In this document: piece after piece, positions 1 to 9,030 of the stretch | Layout of the letters: each line of letters opens with the position of its first letter | How positions within the stretch are numbered: position 1 is the first letter of the stretch | Source: Brevibacillus sp. SYP-B805 | GTDB lineage: Bacteria > Bacillota > Bacilli > Brevibacillales > Brevibacillaceae | Reading direction: 5' to 3' | Length of the DNA stretch: 64,000 nucleotides | Assembly (NCBI RefSeq): GCF_011059135.1 | Contig: NZ_JAALGD010000016.1 | Location: 1-64,000 of the forward strand | Program-made: the position numbers and the translations under genes | Notes under the pieces: generated by a model | Told to the model about the DNA's origin: nothing | The model's input: the letters and a program-made list of their open reading frames with translations, nothing else | Databases searched by the model: none

Positions 1-92
1 TACGTTGCCAAAAACATGCTGACAATTTCTTCATCTGTCAAATCCTCTTGCTGTTTCTCAATTAGATCCAAGTATTCGTTCCCTTGCTGCAT
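1..92 (-). CDS. hypothetical protein, N-terminal fragment
   Basis: The first 30 codons of a minus-strand gene run off the left edge of the window. It starts with ATG (complement of 90-92) 4 bases after a strong AGGAGGGTC ribosome binding site (complement of about 97-105). The visible residues are acidic and Gln-rich (begins MQQGNEYLDLIEKQ) and look helical. It is divergent from the chemosensory operon, so both promoters must lie in the short space between them. No family is recognisable from 30 residues; the call rests on the start signals and open frame only. Confidence 0.5.
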   Translation of the reverse strand, partial: MQQGNEYLDLIEKQQEDLTDEEIVSMFLAT

Positions 93-224
93 CTATGACC
101 CTCCTGTTGTCGCACAAGTTCAGTTGTACGAAATTGTACGTTGTCTGCAGAACCCAGTGCAAACGGAAAAATATTTTATCATGTGCCCTTTCCAATTCAT
201 CAAGCGAAATGGAGAGATACCTCT

Positions 225-824
225 TTGATTCAACAGCTCGCAAGTTGGATGTCCAGATTGTGGTTGCACGATTACGGTACATATCATCACTGTATGCGCG
301 TTGGATGTTTGGCAAGACAAATGGCAGCTGCCTTGCATTTGAATCAAGAGCAAGCCCAAAGTCTTGTCCTGGGATGTATCCTGCACGATATCGGTAAAAT
401 TTTTGTTCCAATATCCATATTAAGAAAGAGTTCCGCACTGACCCAAAGTGAATGGGAATTGATGAAACAGCATCCCATCTGGGGGAACGATTTATTACAG
501 AAAGAGGGCATTACCAACCCGGATATTGCCCATATCGTTCTCTATCATCATGAACGTCTGGATGGAGCGGGTTACCCCTATGGTCTGGATGACAGCGACA
601 TTCCAAGCTGCGCCAGAATATGTTCCATCTTGGATGCGTTTGATTCCATGGTTTCGCACCGCCCCTACCGAAAAGGCATTTCGTTCGCGGATGCCAAAAT
701 CGAGCTGTGGAAAAACCGGGACAAACAATTTGACACGGAGTATTTGACCATCTTTTTGCAGATAAATGAATCGTACTTTTGTGAATTGTATCACAAGAGT
801 GGAGAGCATATCCGATGGGGGTGA
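225..824 (+). CDS. HD-GYP domain protein (putative c-di-GMP phosphodiesterase)
   Basis: This is a compact, single-domain HD-GYP protein with no receiver or membrane segment. Visible motifs, in order: HHCMRVG, the metal-binding CILHDIGK (HD), KQHPIWG, the YHHERLDGAGYP signature (HHE..GxGYP), and DAFDSM. The family hydrolyses cyclic di-GMP. The frame is open from a TTG at 141, but the TTG at 225 is preferred because GGAGAG lies 8 bases upstream; position 141 has no visible ribosome binding site. It is the first gene of the operon HD-GYP-cheW-cheA-mcp-cheR-cheB, so it is the likely output or adaptation partner of that array. The exact start is uncertain; the domain call is firm. Confidence 0.85.
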   Translation: MIQQLASWMSRLWLHDYGTYHHCMRVGCLARQMAAALHLNQEQAQSLVLGCILHDIGKIFVPISILRKSSALTQSEWELMKQHPIWGNDLLQKEGITNPDIAHIVLYHHERLDGAGYPYGLDDSDIPSCARICSILDAFDSMVSHRPYRKGISFADAKIELWKNRDKQFDTEYLTIFLQINESYFCELYHKSGEHIRWG

Positions 825-828
825 AACC

Positions 829-1254
829 GTGGAAGCTTCACAGCAGGACCAATACATCGTCATTGAGGTGGGTGTGGACAAATATGCGCTAAAGATTTCT
901 GAGGTTTATGAAATCCTCAAAATGCAAAAAGTTACCGCTGTCCCGAACAGCAAGACCTTTTTGGAAGGCGTCACAAATATCCGGGGCAATATCGTCCCCG
1001 TGATCAGTTTGCGCAAAAGATTTCAATTGGAAGAGAGGCCCGAAATTCATCAAACAAAAATCGTGGTGGTGAATTATCACGAAGAACTGATCGGCATCGT
1101 GGTGGATGGGGTGAATCAAGTCACCAGATTTTCCAAGATCCAATCCTCCGCAGACATTGTATCGGGAGTGGACGGAAGTTTTGTTCAGGAGATCGGCCAG
1201 TCGGAAGATGGACTTATCGGCATCTTAAATTTAGAACAGGTTCTTGCAGGGTAA
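829..1254 (+). CDS. cheW: CheW chemotaxis coupling protein
   Basis: A single CheW (SH3-like) domain of about 141 residues couples receptor signalling domains to CheA. The characteristic stretch YIVIEVGVDKYAL..V.EI, then NIRGNIVPVISLRKRF and LIGIVVDGV, is clear. A longer reading from ATG 766 overlaps the upstream gene; the GTG at 829 is chosen because a GGGGGTG ribosome binding site just precedes it and it follows the HD-GYP stop by 4 bases. cheA begins 10 bases after its stop, which indicates translational coupling. Cytoplasmic. Confidence 0.9.
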   Translation: MEASQQDQYIVIEVGVDKYALKISEVYEILKMQKVTAVPNSKTFLEGVTNIRGNIVPVISLRKRFQLEERPEIHQTKIVVVNYHEELIGIVVDGVNQVTRFSKIQSSADIVSGVDGSFVQEIGQSEDGLIGILNLEQVLAG

Positions 1255-1264
1255 GGAGACAAAC

Positions 1265-3232
1265 ATGGATCGATTGGAAATGATGGGAGTCTTCCTCTCC
1301 GAAGTGGAAGAACAACTTCAATTGCTGGAACGGGAAATTCTGAATCTGGAACTGCAAGGCGAGTCTCCGGCAATCATACAAAGTATTTTTCGGGCCGCTC
1401 ACACGTTAAAAGGTTCATCGGCGGCGATGGATTTCGAGGAGATGAAACGTTTAACCCATGAAATGGAAAATATTTTGGACAAGATTCGCAATCAGCGTCT
1501 GCCGGTGACGCAGCAGGTTGTGGATGTCCTGTTTCAATGTCTGGATCAGTTATCCGGCTTGAAAAGGGAGATTGAACTGGAAGGCGCAACCAGAACGAAT
1601 GTGGATGCCATTGTGCACCAATTGCAGCAGTTGGACAACAGGCTGGTAGAGAATGTTGGATCGGAAGGCAGGTTGTCTGCCGTTGCAGGACAACCGGTAA
1701 AGAAGTGGATCTGCAAAGTCCGCTTATCCGATCAGTGCGAGATGAAAATAGCTCGTGCCTACATTGTATTCAACCATATAAAAAATTGGGCGTCTGTTAT
1801 TGCGACGGAACCGGACTTGAACAGCATCTCTGAAGACGCAGCCATTCAGGAAATCTCCTATTACATCGCGACCGGGTTGGAGCCGGAAACCTTCCAATAC
1901 CGCTTGGGCGAGCTTCTAGATGTGGAGGATGTCAAAGTGGTGCCGTTGTTGGATGAGCGTTCTGTGTCAGTGACAGAAGCCGGAAAGGACGTGGAACAGG
2001 AGAACCCCCCCCTCATCAGGAGCGAAAAGGAAGGGAAGAAAATCGGGCAAACGGTTCGCGTGGGTGTCGATCTCTTGGAGAACATCATGAATTTGGTTGG
2101 CGAACTGGTCATCGACCAGACAAGAATCGCCCAGGTGGGCAATCTGATGCGCGACCGTTATTCCTCGGACGAAACCATTGACGATCTGGAGCAAATCTCC
2201 AATCATTTCAGCCGCATTATCGGAGAACTGCAAGGATCCGTCATGAAAACGCGAATGCTTCCCATCGAGCAATTGTTCAGCCGGTTCCCACGCATGGTAC
2301 GGGATTTGTCCCGGACGTTAAACAAGGAAGTGAATCTGCTGCTTGAGGGGAAAGAGACAGAACTGGACCGGACTGTCATCGAGGAAATCGGGGATCCGCT
2401 GATTCACCTGATCCGAAATGCCATCGACCATGGCATCGAAGAAGCGGAAGTCAGAAAAAAACGGGGAAAATCCCCCAAGGGAACCATAAGGATCAAGGCA
2501 GCCCATCAGGAAAATCAGGTGGTGCTGACGGTAGAGGATGACGGGGCAGGCATTCACGTACAGAAAGTAAAGGAATCCGCCATTCGCAAGCAGCTGATTC
2601 CTGCCCAAAATGCCGAGATGATGTCAGAACAGGAACTGATTCAGCTTATATTTCTTCCTGGTTTTTCCACGGCTTCGTCCGTCAACGATATTTCGGGACG
2701 CGGAGTCGGAATGGATATTGTCCGCAATCATATCGAGAAATTAAACGGATTGATCGAGGTAGAAACCCGCTTGGGAGCGGGAACGAAGTTTACGATTAAA
2801 CTGCCGCTTACGTTGGCGATTCTTCGGGGGCTTCTGATCCGGTTAAAAGAAACCATTTATGCCCTGCCCATGAGCAGCGTGATCGAAATCGTCCGCCTGT
2901 CCAAACAAGAGATACGCTCCATCAAGGGACAAGCTGTTGTCAAAATCAGGGACAAGATTTTTCCTCTCATCAGGCTTCACGATTACTTTAACATGCCTTC
3001 CGGCGGCATGAATACCCAAAATGTATATATCGTGGTGGTGGGGCTGGCGGAAAAAAGACTCGGTCTGGTTGTCGATGAATTGATCGGCAATCAGGAAATC
3101 GTCGTAAAATCCATCGGTTCCTATATCGGAAAGATCGAAGGCGTTTCAGGGGCCACGATCTTGGGTGACGGAAGCGTAGCGCTGATCCTGGATGTAACCG
3201 GATTATTCAAAATGGCGAATAACTCCAACTGA
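1265..3232 (+). CDS. cheA: CheA chemotaxis histidine kinase
   Basis: This 655-residue CheA carries a full domain set. An HPt (P1) domain has the phosphorylatable His near residue 46 (AAHTLKGSS). A region at about residues 145-220 resembles the P2 response-regulator docking domain. The P3 dimerisation helix begins VGVDLLENIMNLVGELV. The HATPase P4 shows N box LIRNAIDHGIE, DDGAGI, and GRGVGMDIVR. The C-terminal P5 is CheW-like (LPMSSVIEIVRL). ATG 1265 has AAGGAG 7 bases upstream, so the longer frame from 1244 is not used. No cheY is present in the operon, so its phospho-acceptors here are CheB and possibly a CheY encoded elsewhere. Confidence 0.93.
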   Translation: MDRLEMMGVFLSEVEEQLQLLEREILNLELQGESPAIIQSIFRAAHTLKGSSAAMDFEEMKRLTHEMENILDKIRNQRLPVTQQVVDVLFQCLDQLSGLKREIELEGATRTNVDAIVHQLQQLDNRLVENVGSEGRLSAVAGQPVKKWICKVRLSDQCEMKIARAYIVFNHIKNWASVIATEPDLNSISEDAAIQEISYYIATGLEPETFQYRLGELLDVEDVKVVPLLDERSVSVTEAGKDVEQENPPLIRSEKEGKKIGQTVRVGVDLLENIMNLVGELVIDQTRIAQVGNLMRDRYSSDETIDDLEQISNHFSRIIGELQGSVMKTRMLPIEQLFSRFPRMVRDLSRTLNKEVNLLLEGKETELDRTVIEEIGDPLIHLIRNAIDHGIEEAEVRKKRGKSPKGTIRIKAAHQENQVVLTVEDDGAGIHVQKVKESAIRKQLIPAQNAEMMSEQELIQLIFLPGFSTASSVNDISGRGVGMDIVRNHIEKLNGLIEVETRLGAGTKFTIKLPLTLAILRGLLIRLKETIYALPMSSVIEIVRLSKQEIRSIKGQAVVKIRDKIFPLIRLHDYFNMPSGGMNTQNVYIVVVGLAEKRLGLVVDELIGNQEIVVKSIGSYIGKIEGVSGATILGDGSVALILDVTGLFKMANNSN

Positions 3233-3299
3233 ATCGTTTGGCAACAAGCTGACAGAATTCCATCATCAAAGAAGCTGATCATAGGGAGGAAAACGTTCG

Positions 3300-5714
3300 A
3301 TGAGCACGTTGAAAAAAAACATTGCTTACAAATTTATGAAAGTCGCAGGGGTTTCCGAAACGGTTGAAGCGGTTTTGTTCGATGCGGAACAGTTGGAGCA
3401 AAATCTCAAGGATCTGGCCGTCATTACGGAACAAATTTCGCTCGGGGCCCGACAACAGTCATCAGCCATTGCATCCACATCCGAAATGTTGGCGGAAATC
3501 TCCAATTCCATTGAAGGAGTAAGCCATCATTCCAGTCGGCTGCATGCTTCCGCCAATGAAATCGCGGAATCCATCCAGGAAATGGTGATTACGGTTCAAC
3601 AGGTTGCCGGAAACAGCGAGAGTACGGCAAGTTCCGTGGAGCAGATTTCCGCTACCATTGAAGAGATGGGCCAATCGATCAAAGGCGTGGCCGATAATGC
3701 GCTGAACCTGACCGCTTCGGCGGAAGAAACGGCGAATGCGATCCAGGAGATGGTGGCTTCCATTCAACAGGTAGCCGGCAATGCGGAAAGCACAGCCGGT
3801 TCGGTAGAACAAATCTCCGTATCCATCGAAGAGATGGGGCAATCGATCAAAGGCGTAGCCGATAATGCAGCGAGCCTGACCGCCTCGGCGGAAGAAACGG
3901 CGGATGCGATCCAGGAGATGGTGGCTTCCATTCAACAGGTAGCCGGCAATGCGGAAAGCACAGCCGGTTCGGTTGAGCAAATCTCCGTATCCATCGAAGA
4001 GATGGGCCAATCGATCAAAGGCGTGGCCGATAATGCGGCGAGCCTGACCGCTTCGACGGAAGAAACGGCGAATGCGGTCCAGGAGATGGTGGCGTCCATT
4101 CAACAGGTAGCCGGAAACGCGGAAAGCACGGCCAGTTCGGTTGAACAAATCTCCGCATCCATTGAGCAGATGGGAAAATCGATTCGCGGAATTGCTGCCA
4201 ATGCAGACCAGCTGCAGAGAATCGCCGACGATACCTCTGCCTCGATTCAACAGATTGCGGCATCGATTGAACAGGTTGCCCAAAATGCGCAAAATGTGAA
4301 TTCACTTACCGATCAAGTTCAAGAGGATGCCAAAGATGGACAAAAAGCGGTGGGTCAGTCCCTTACCGGCATGAAAGAGATAGCGGATGTCGTAACACAG
4401 GCCTCCGGCGTCATCACCAATCTGGGGAAACGCTCGGAGGAAATCGGAAGCATTATTGAAGTGATCGACGATATTGCCGAGCAAACCAACCTTTTGGCGC
4501 TGAACGCCGCGATCGAAGCTGCAAGGGCGGGCGAACACGGCAAAGGGTTCGCGGTTGTTGCCGATGAAGTAAGGAAGCTGGCCGAACGAAGCGCAAAGGC
4601 TACCAAAGAAATCGCCCAATTGATCAAAGGGATTCAAAGTGAAACGACCGATGCCATCAAAGCGATTGAGATCGGAATGGTAAAAGTCGAGCAAGGAAAC
4701 AAACTGGCGGATGAAACAGGTGCAGCCATCGAAAAAATCGTGACCGGAGTGGAAAAGATCACGAATGAGATCAGACAGATCACGTCTGCTACCGTCGAAC
4801 AGGCCAAGGGAAGCGAACAGATTGTGAAAGCCGTCGGCGTATTGACCAACCAGGCGGAGATGATGACGCAGGCGACGAAGGAACAGGCTGCCGGCGTACA
4901 GGAAATCATCAAGGGTGTCGTAAATGCCCGTGAGCAGGTGCGCCAGATCACCATAGCGACGGTTGAACAGGCCAAGCAAGGCGAGAATATCGCAATGGAG
5001 ATAGAAAATGTAGCGAAACAAGCCGCCATGGTGACGCAGGCGACGAAGGAGCAGGCCGCCGGCGTGGAAGAAATCATCAAAGGGGTCGTGAACGCCCGTG
5101 AGCAGGTGCGTCAAATCACCGTAGCGACGGTTGAACAGGCCAAGCAGGGCGAGAATATCGCGCGGGCGGTAGAAAACGTAACGAAACAGGCCGCCATGGT
5201 AACGCAGGCAGTGAAGGAGCAGGCCGCCGGCGTGGAAGAAATCATCAAGGGTGTCGTGAACGCCCGTGAGCAGGTGCGTCAAATCACCGTAGCGACGGTT
5301 GAACAGGCCAAGCAGGGCGATAATATCGCGCGGGCGGGAGAAAATGTAACGAAACAGGCCGCCATGGTGACGCAGGCGACGAAGGAGCAGGCCGTCGGCG
5401 TGGAAGAAATCATCAAGGGTGTCGTGAACGCTCGTGAGCAGATGCGACAAATTACTGCGGCTACCGTGGAACAGGCAAAACACGGAAAGGATATTGTCAA
5501 AGCCGTCGAACATGTAACCAAACAGGCTGCCGAGATTACGGAAGCGACAAAATTTCAGACAAATGAAATGGATAAACTCGAACAGGCGATTTCCGATACG
5601 GGCAGCGCACTCCACCAGAATGTGCAGGATGTGGAAAAGACGGTTTCGGTGATGCGCGTGTTGGCAGACCGTTCTGCAACCATAAAACATTCGCTTCAAA
5701 TGCTGAAATCCTAG
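3300..5714 (+). CDS. soluble methyl-accepting chemotaxis protein with extended repetitive coiled coil
   Basis: This 804-residue chemoreceptor has no transmembrane segment, HAMP or recognisable ligand domain. The conserved hairpin tip ([38 protein letters not shown]) is centred near residue 412, almost exactly mid-protein. The arms on both sides are long heptad-patterned helices that contain tandem 56-residue repeats: four copies at about residues 92-315 and four at about 525-748. 56 residues equal eight heptads, so each repeat adds the same coiled-coil length on both strands of the hairpin. It sits between cheA and cheR and is the obvious dedicated receptor of this array. Cytoplasmic location is inferred from lack of membrane segments. 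Confidence 0.9.
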   Translation: MSTLKKNIAYKFMKVAGVSETVEAVLFDAEQLEQNLKDLAVITEQISLGARQQSSAIASTSEMLAEISNSIEGVSHHSSRLHASANEIAESIQEMVITVQQVAGNSESTASSVEQISATIEEMGQSIKGVADNALNLTASAEETANAIQEMVASIQQVAGNAESTAGSVEQISVSIEEMGQSIKGVADNAASLTASAEETADAIQEMVASIQQVAGNAESTAGSVEQISVSIEEMGQSIKGVADNAASLTASTEETANAVQEMVASIQQVAGNAESTASSVEQISASIEQMGKSIRGIAANADQLQRIADDTSASIQQIAASIEQVAQNAQNVNSLTDQVQEDAKDGQKAVGQSLTGMKEIADVVTQASGVITNLGKRSEEIGSIIEVIDDIAEQTNLLALNAAIEAARAGEHGKGFAVVADEVRKLAERSAKATKEIAQLIKGIQSETTDAIKAIEIGMVKVEQGNKLADETGAAIEKIVTGVEKITNEIRQITSATVEQAKGSEQIVKAVGVLTNQAEMMTQATKEQAAGVQEIIKGVVNAREQVRQITIATVEQAKQGENIAMEIENVAKQAAMVTQATKEQAAGVEEIIKGVVNAREQVRQITVATVEQAKQGENIARAVENVTKQAAMVTQAVKEQAAGVEEIIKGVVNAREQVRQITVATVEQAKQGDNIARAGENVTKQAAMVTQATKEQAVGVEEIIKGVVNAREQMRQITAATVEQAKHGKDIVKAVEHVTKQAAEITEATKFQTNEMDKLEQAISDTGSALHQNVQDVEKTVSVMRVLADRSATIKHSLQMLKS
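3573..4244 (+). repeat. four tandem 168-bp repeats (N-terminal arm of the chemoreceptor)
   Basis: Near-identical units start at 3573, 3741, 3909 and 4077, each exactly 168 bp (56 codons, eight heptads). Units two and three differ at only a few bases. Each encodes IQEMVxSxQQVAGNxES followed by [19 protein letters not shown] and an ASxEETA motif. The high nucleotide identity suggests recent duplication or gene conversion. Confidence 0.95.
4872..5543 (+). repeat. four tandem 168-bp repeats (C-terminal arm of the chemoreceptor)
   Basis: Units start at 4872, 5040, 5208 and 5376 with a constant 168-bp period. They encode [19 protein letters not shown], then [17 protein letters not shown] and KQAAMVTQ. 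The sequence is unrelated to the upstream array, but the period and copy number are identical, as needed if the two arms pair in one antiparallel bundle. Confidence 0.95.
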
Positions 5715-5813
5715 TGTTGGTCCGAAAAAAGCGGATCAGCTCTTGAAGATTTTCCAACGTGGGTCAAATCTACGAACTTTTCAATGCGCTGCTGAATTGG
5801 GAGATGTAACACC

Positions 5814-6650
5814 ATGACAACAGAGTTATTCAACGATATTCAACATGATGATGCGTGCTTGCAGCAGTTGGGACAAATGATTGCTGACTTTTGCGGACTG
5901 TATTACCTGGATAATCTTTCTTTGCTCGCCTCGAAGGTCTCGAATAGACTATCCACTCTGAACATGACGTTGGAAGCGTACACCGAATTCTTGGCAAGGA
6001 ACCCGCAAGAATGGAATCATCTCGTTGAACTCATTACCAACAACGAAACCTATTTTTTTCGTGAAGAGAGTCAGCTCAATGAATTATGCAGCGTGATTCT
6101 TCCACAGTTTCGCCACAAAAGCAGGATTCGGATCTGGAGTGCCGCCTGCTCCACGGGAGAAGAACCATACAGCCTGGCGATGACAATCGCAGAATCAGGA
6201 ATTGTACCGCTGGAATCCATCCATATCATCGCAACCGACATTAATGGTAAGGTTCTGCACATCGCCAATCGCGGGTGGTATCATAAAAATTCGTTATGCT
6301 TCCGCCGGACTCCCGAGGAGATGTTAGCGAAGTATTTTTTTCCGCAAGAGGAAGGATTTCAAATCAAGAGCGATATCAAGGACAGGGTTGAATTCCGGCT
6401 TTCGAATCTCCTGCAGGATGAGGAGATGGCGGCGGACGAACCATTCGATGTCATTTTTTGCCGAAATGTGCTGATTTATTTCAACTCCGGGACAACGCGT
6501 CGGGTCATCTCGAAGTTTTATGACCGATTAAATCCGGGCGGATATTTATTCCTGGGACATGCTGAAACGATAACCGGCATGAACACCAATTTCGAGACAA
6601 TAAATGGTCAAGCGACATTTTATTACCGAAAAAGAAATGCTGATTCGTAA
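5814..6650 (+). CDS. cheR: CheR chemoreceptor methyltransferase
   Basis: CheR transfers methyl groups from S-adenosylmethionine to glutamates on the receptor. The 278-residue protein has the usual N-terminal helical domain and a Rossmann methyltransferase domain with ITNNETYFFRE, WSAACSTGEEPYSLAM (SAM-binding GxGxx-type loop) and FDVIFCRNVLIYF. The gene starts at ATG 5814 with GGGAGATG upstream and is about 100 bases after the receptor gene. Together with CheB it provides methylation-based adaptation for this array. Confidence 0.95.
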   Translation: MTTELFNDIQHDDACLQQLGQMIADFCGLYYLDNLSLLASKVSNRLSTLNMTLEAYTEFLARNPQEWNHLVELITNNETYFFREESQLNELCSVILPQFRHKSRIRIWSAACSTGEEPYSLAMTIAESGIVPLESIHIIATDINGKVLHIANRGWYHKNSLCFRRTPEEMLAKYFFPQEEGFQIKSDIKDRVEFRLSNLLQDEEMAADEPFDVIFCRNVLIYFNSGTTRRVISKFYDRLNPGGYLFLGHAETITGMNTNFETINGQATFYYRKRNADS

Positions 6651-6697
6651 GTTCGTCATTTTGACGAAACTTTTTTTTCACAAGGAGGCAACGCCAA

Positions 6698-7735
6698 TTG
6701 GGTCGGTATGGTGTGCTCATCGTTGATGATTCTGCCTTCATGAGGAGGGCCATCAGCCTCATATTCGAGAAGGAGCCGGATTTTTTTATTGTGGGTGTCG
6801 CCCGCAACGGCCTCGAAGCCATCGAAAAGATCGAGCGGTTCAAACCGGATGTCGTGACGATGGATGTGGAAATGCCGGAAATGGACGGAATAACCGCCTT
6901 GGAACAAATCATGAAAGATCATCCGGTAGCCGTCGTGATGCTGAGCATGCAAACAAGCGTAGGAGCTGAAGCAACGCTGACGGCATTGCAGTTGGGGGCG
7001 GTAGATTTCTTTCCAAAAAGTTTATTAATAAAGGATCCGGTAGATCCTAAAATGATAGACGATTTTCTGCTGAGGGTAAAGGCTGCCGCCAGTGCGAAAT
7101 TGCCTATGAGAAGCAGTGTTGGTTCTGGAAAAGAAACAGTGGAGGAAACAAAGAGGGAGGAATCCTCTCCCGTTGAACTGCTCATTATCGGGTGCTCCAC
7201 TGGCGGACCGTCGGCCATCCAATCCATTCTTCCCCGGTTTCCTGCCGACTTTCCTGCAGGAATTGTGGTGCTTCAGCATATGCCGCCCGGTTTTACCAAA
7301 CCGTTGGCAGACCGCTTCAATAACATGTGCAGCTTGAAAGTGAAAGAAGCGGAAGATGGCGATGTCGTAATGCCGGGGATCATTTATGTCGCTCCTGCAG
7401 GATACCAAACCCTGTTTCAACGGACAAATGACGGAAAGATCGCGCTTAGAATCGTGGCGGACGACAGCAAATTGTACAAGCCATCCATTGATGTGTCGCT
7501 GCAGTCCGCAGCTTCGATTTATCGCGATCGTTTATTGGTCGTGATTCTTACGGGCATGGGGACAGATGGGTTAATCGGCTGCGGTGAGGTGAAGCGGCAG
7601 CGGGGCCATGTGATCGTGGAATCCGAAGAATCGTGTATCGTGTATGGGATGCCGAAAGCGGTTTACGAGGCGGGTTATGCTGATCGACAAGTTTCTCTGC
7701 CTCATATATACCAACATATCCTGTCATTTGTGTAA
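6698..7735 (+). CDS. cheB: CheB protein-glutamate methylesterase / glutamine deamidase
   Basis: CheB has an N-terminal receiver domain (VLIVDDSAFMRR, phospho-acceptor Asp56 in TMDVEMPEMDG) and a C-terminal methylesterase domain. The catalytic triad is visible: Ser in GCSTGGPSA (about residue 165), His in LQHMPPGFT, Asp in TGMGTDGL. Start is TTG 6698 with AAGGAGG 9 bases upstream. It is the last gene of the operon; a strong terminator follows at 7837. Confidence 0.94.
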   Translation: MGRYGVLIVDDSAFMRRAISLIFEKEPDFFIVGVARNGLEAIEKIERFKPDVVTMDVEMPEMDGITALEQIMKDHPVAVVMLSMQTSVGAEATLTALQLGAVDFFPKSLLIKDPVDPKMIDDFLLRVKAAASAKLPMRSSVGSGKETVEETKREESSPVELLIIGCSTGGPSAIQSILPRFPADFPAGIVVLQHMPPGFTKPLADRFNNMCSLKVKEAEDGDVVMPGIIYVAPAGYQTLFQRTNDGKIALRIVADDSKLYKPSIDVSLQSAASIYRDRLLVVILTGMGTDGLIGCGEVKRQRGHVIVESEESCIVYGMPKAVYEAGYADRQVSLPHIYQHILSFV

Positions 7736-7788
7736 GGTTTGGGGAAGCAAAACCATGCCAAACTACCGGTTGAGGCATGGCGGAATGG

Positions 7789-7836
7789 GCGAGCAGGAAC
7801 CATTCCCCATGATCGACAGACTTTGTCCGCACACTG
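7789..7836 (+). repeat. remnant (right end) of the terminator-associated repeat element, copy 3
   Basis: These 48 bases match the right end of the element at 55176-55425 (complement) at 42 of 48 positions, and the first part also matches 51092-51115. The match stops exactly where the cheB terminator hairpin begins (7837), the same junction as in the 55-kb copy. Sequence to the left is not homologous, so the rest of the element is deleted. Confidence 0.75.
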
Positions 7837-7867
7837 CGAGCAGCTTTGTTGAGCTGCTCGTTTTCTT
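7837..7867 (+). terminator. Rho-independent terminator of the chemosensory operon
   Basis: A perfect 9-bp stem (CGAGCAGCT / AGCTGCTCG) with a TTGTTG loop is followed by TTTTCTT. It lies about 100 bases after cheB, separated from it by the repeat remnant. Confidence 0.9.
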
Positions 7868-8015
7868 ATGTATCACACGGGCGTTGAAATAACCGGAGTA
7901 AAAAGTCATCAGCAGAAAGCCGATGAGAGAATAGAGGGAGAGTATGGAATTGGCGGTATGAAACGGATAGACTGGAAGGCAAATTTGGGGGTTGCGACCT
8001 GCCGAGAGGAGGAAA

Positions 8016-8402
8016 ATGTCCGTGAAAATCAGCCATCTTGATCATTTTGTGCTTACCGTGAAGGATCTGGAAGCCACGTGCCGGTTCTATGCGGAAGTGC
8101 TCGGCATGGAGGTGGTGACTTTTGGCGGCGGCAGAAAGGCGTTAAAGTTTGGCAGCCAAAAGATCAATCTGCATGAGGCCGGAAAAGAGTTTGAACCGAA
8201 AGCCCTGTGTCCAACTCCCGGCTCGGCGGACATCTGCTTCATTACAGAGACGCCCCTTTCTGACGTGATCCAACACCTCACATCGCGGGGGGTTACCATC
8301 ATCGAGGGACCGGTCGAACGCACGGGAGCGGTAGGGAAAATCAGGTCCGTCTATCTGCGGGATCCGGATCACAATCTGGTGGAAATCTCCAATTACGTTT
8401 AA
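8016..8402 (+). CDS. VOC (glyoxalase/dioxygenase-fold) family protein
   Basis: A single vicinal-oxygen-chelate domain of about 128 residues with the expected metal ligands: His in LDHFVLTV, His in INLHEAG, and Glu near the C-terminus in NLVEIS. Family members are metal-dependent lyases, dioxygenases or resistance proteins; the substrate here cannot be told. AGAGGAGG lies at 8005-8012, so GTG 8022 (9-base spacing) is as likely a start as ATG 8016 (3-base spacing). The gene appears monocistronic and faces a convergent membrane-protein gene. Confidence 0.8.
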   Translation: MSVKISHLDHFVLTVKDLEATCRFYAEVLGMEVVTFGGGRKALKFGSQKINLHEAGKEFEPKALCPTPGSADICFITETPLSDVIQHLTSRGVTIIEGPVERTGAVGKIRSVYLRDPDHNLVEISNYV

Positions 8403-8406
8403 AATC

Positions 8407-8904
8407 TCACTTTTGACATCCCCATACAATCCCAGCACTTATTATCACTATTAAAACTGAAAAGTTAAACATGACACCGTTCATGTGAGCCGTATCCAGA
8501 ACCTGATGTTGAATGGCATTTTTCATATGCGTAGCGATTGTCATCACTTGATAAACGCTGCTTGTCACGAAAATAGACAAACTAACGGTCGCCATTATTT
8601 TTCGATAGAAAGACGATATTCCTTTTGTCATATGCCTGACCGTTTCTTTTATCAAGTAACATAATAATTCCAGTACGACAGCAGTGGGGATCCACAGGAG
8701 ATATCCGGGATTGCCATTTGTCATCTTCTGACTGATTGGCAACGTCATCTCATCCAGTATGGAAATGAACAAGATGGATAAGCCAATGCAAATCATAATC
8801 CAATAAATGTTTCTTCTGCTGGATCTCTTGGGTCTTTTGGCAAGAAACAGCCATTCAATGATTAAGAAGATAACCATTATGATCACAGAAACGATTATTT
8901 CCAT
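8407..8904 (-). CDS. small multipass membrane protein of unknown function
   Basis: I do not recognise this family. From ATG 8904 it encodes 165 residues with about four hydrophobic segments (near residues 2-20, 33-51, 70-90 and 140-162) and a short basic loop (AKRPKRSSRRN) after the first, suggesting that loop is cytoplasmic. It lacks obvious catalytic motifs. The open frame extends upstream to 9036, but the extension is not membrane-like and would overlap the divergent gene. Base composition is AT-richer than the neighbours, which hints at separate ancestry. It is convergent with the VOC gene (5 bases between stops). Confidence 0.6.
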   Translation of the reverse strand: MEIIVSVIIMVIFLIIEWLFLAKRPKRSSRRNIYWIMICIGLSILFISILDEMTLPISQKMTNGNPGYLLWIPTAVVLELLCYLIKETVRHMTKGISSFYRKIMATVSLSIFVTSSVYQVMTIATHMKNAIQHQVLDTAHMNGVMFNFSVLIVIISAGIVWGCQK

Positions 8905-9030
8905 AAAATCAACCCTTTTAATAAAATATTTACAGGTAAATAAAAATTTGGCAAAACCGATAAGTAAGATAGATGAATGAATTTGAAACGGATCTGTTTG
9001 AATCTTATTTGGAAACGAGGAGATACAAGA

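Noticed and set aside
3573-5543. Regular direct repeats considered as a CRISPR array
   Set aside because: The units are 168 bp, contiguous without spacers and in frame with a coding sequence.
4302-5699. 465-codon minus-strand open frame across the chemoreceptor
   Set aside because: Shadow of the repetitive plus-strand gene; the plus-strand product has clear chemoreceptor motifs.
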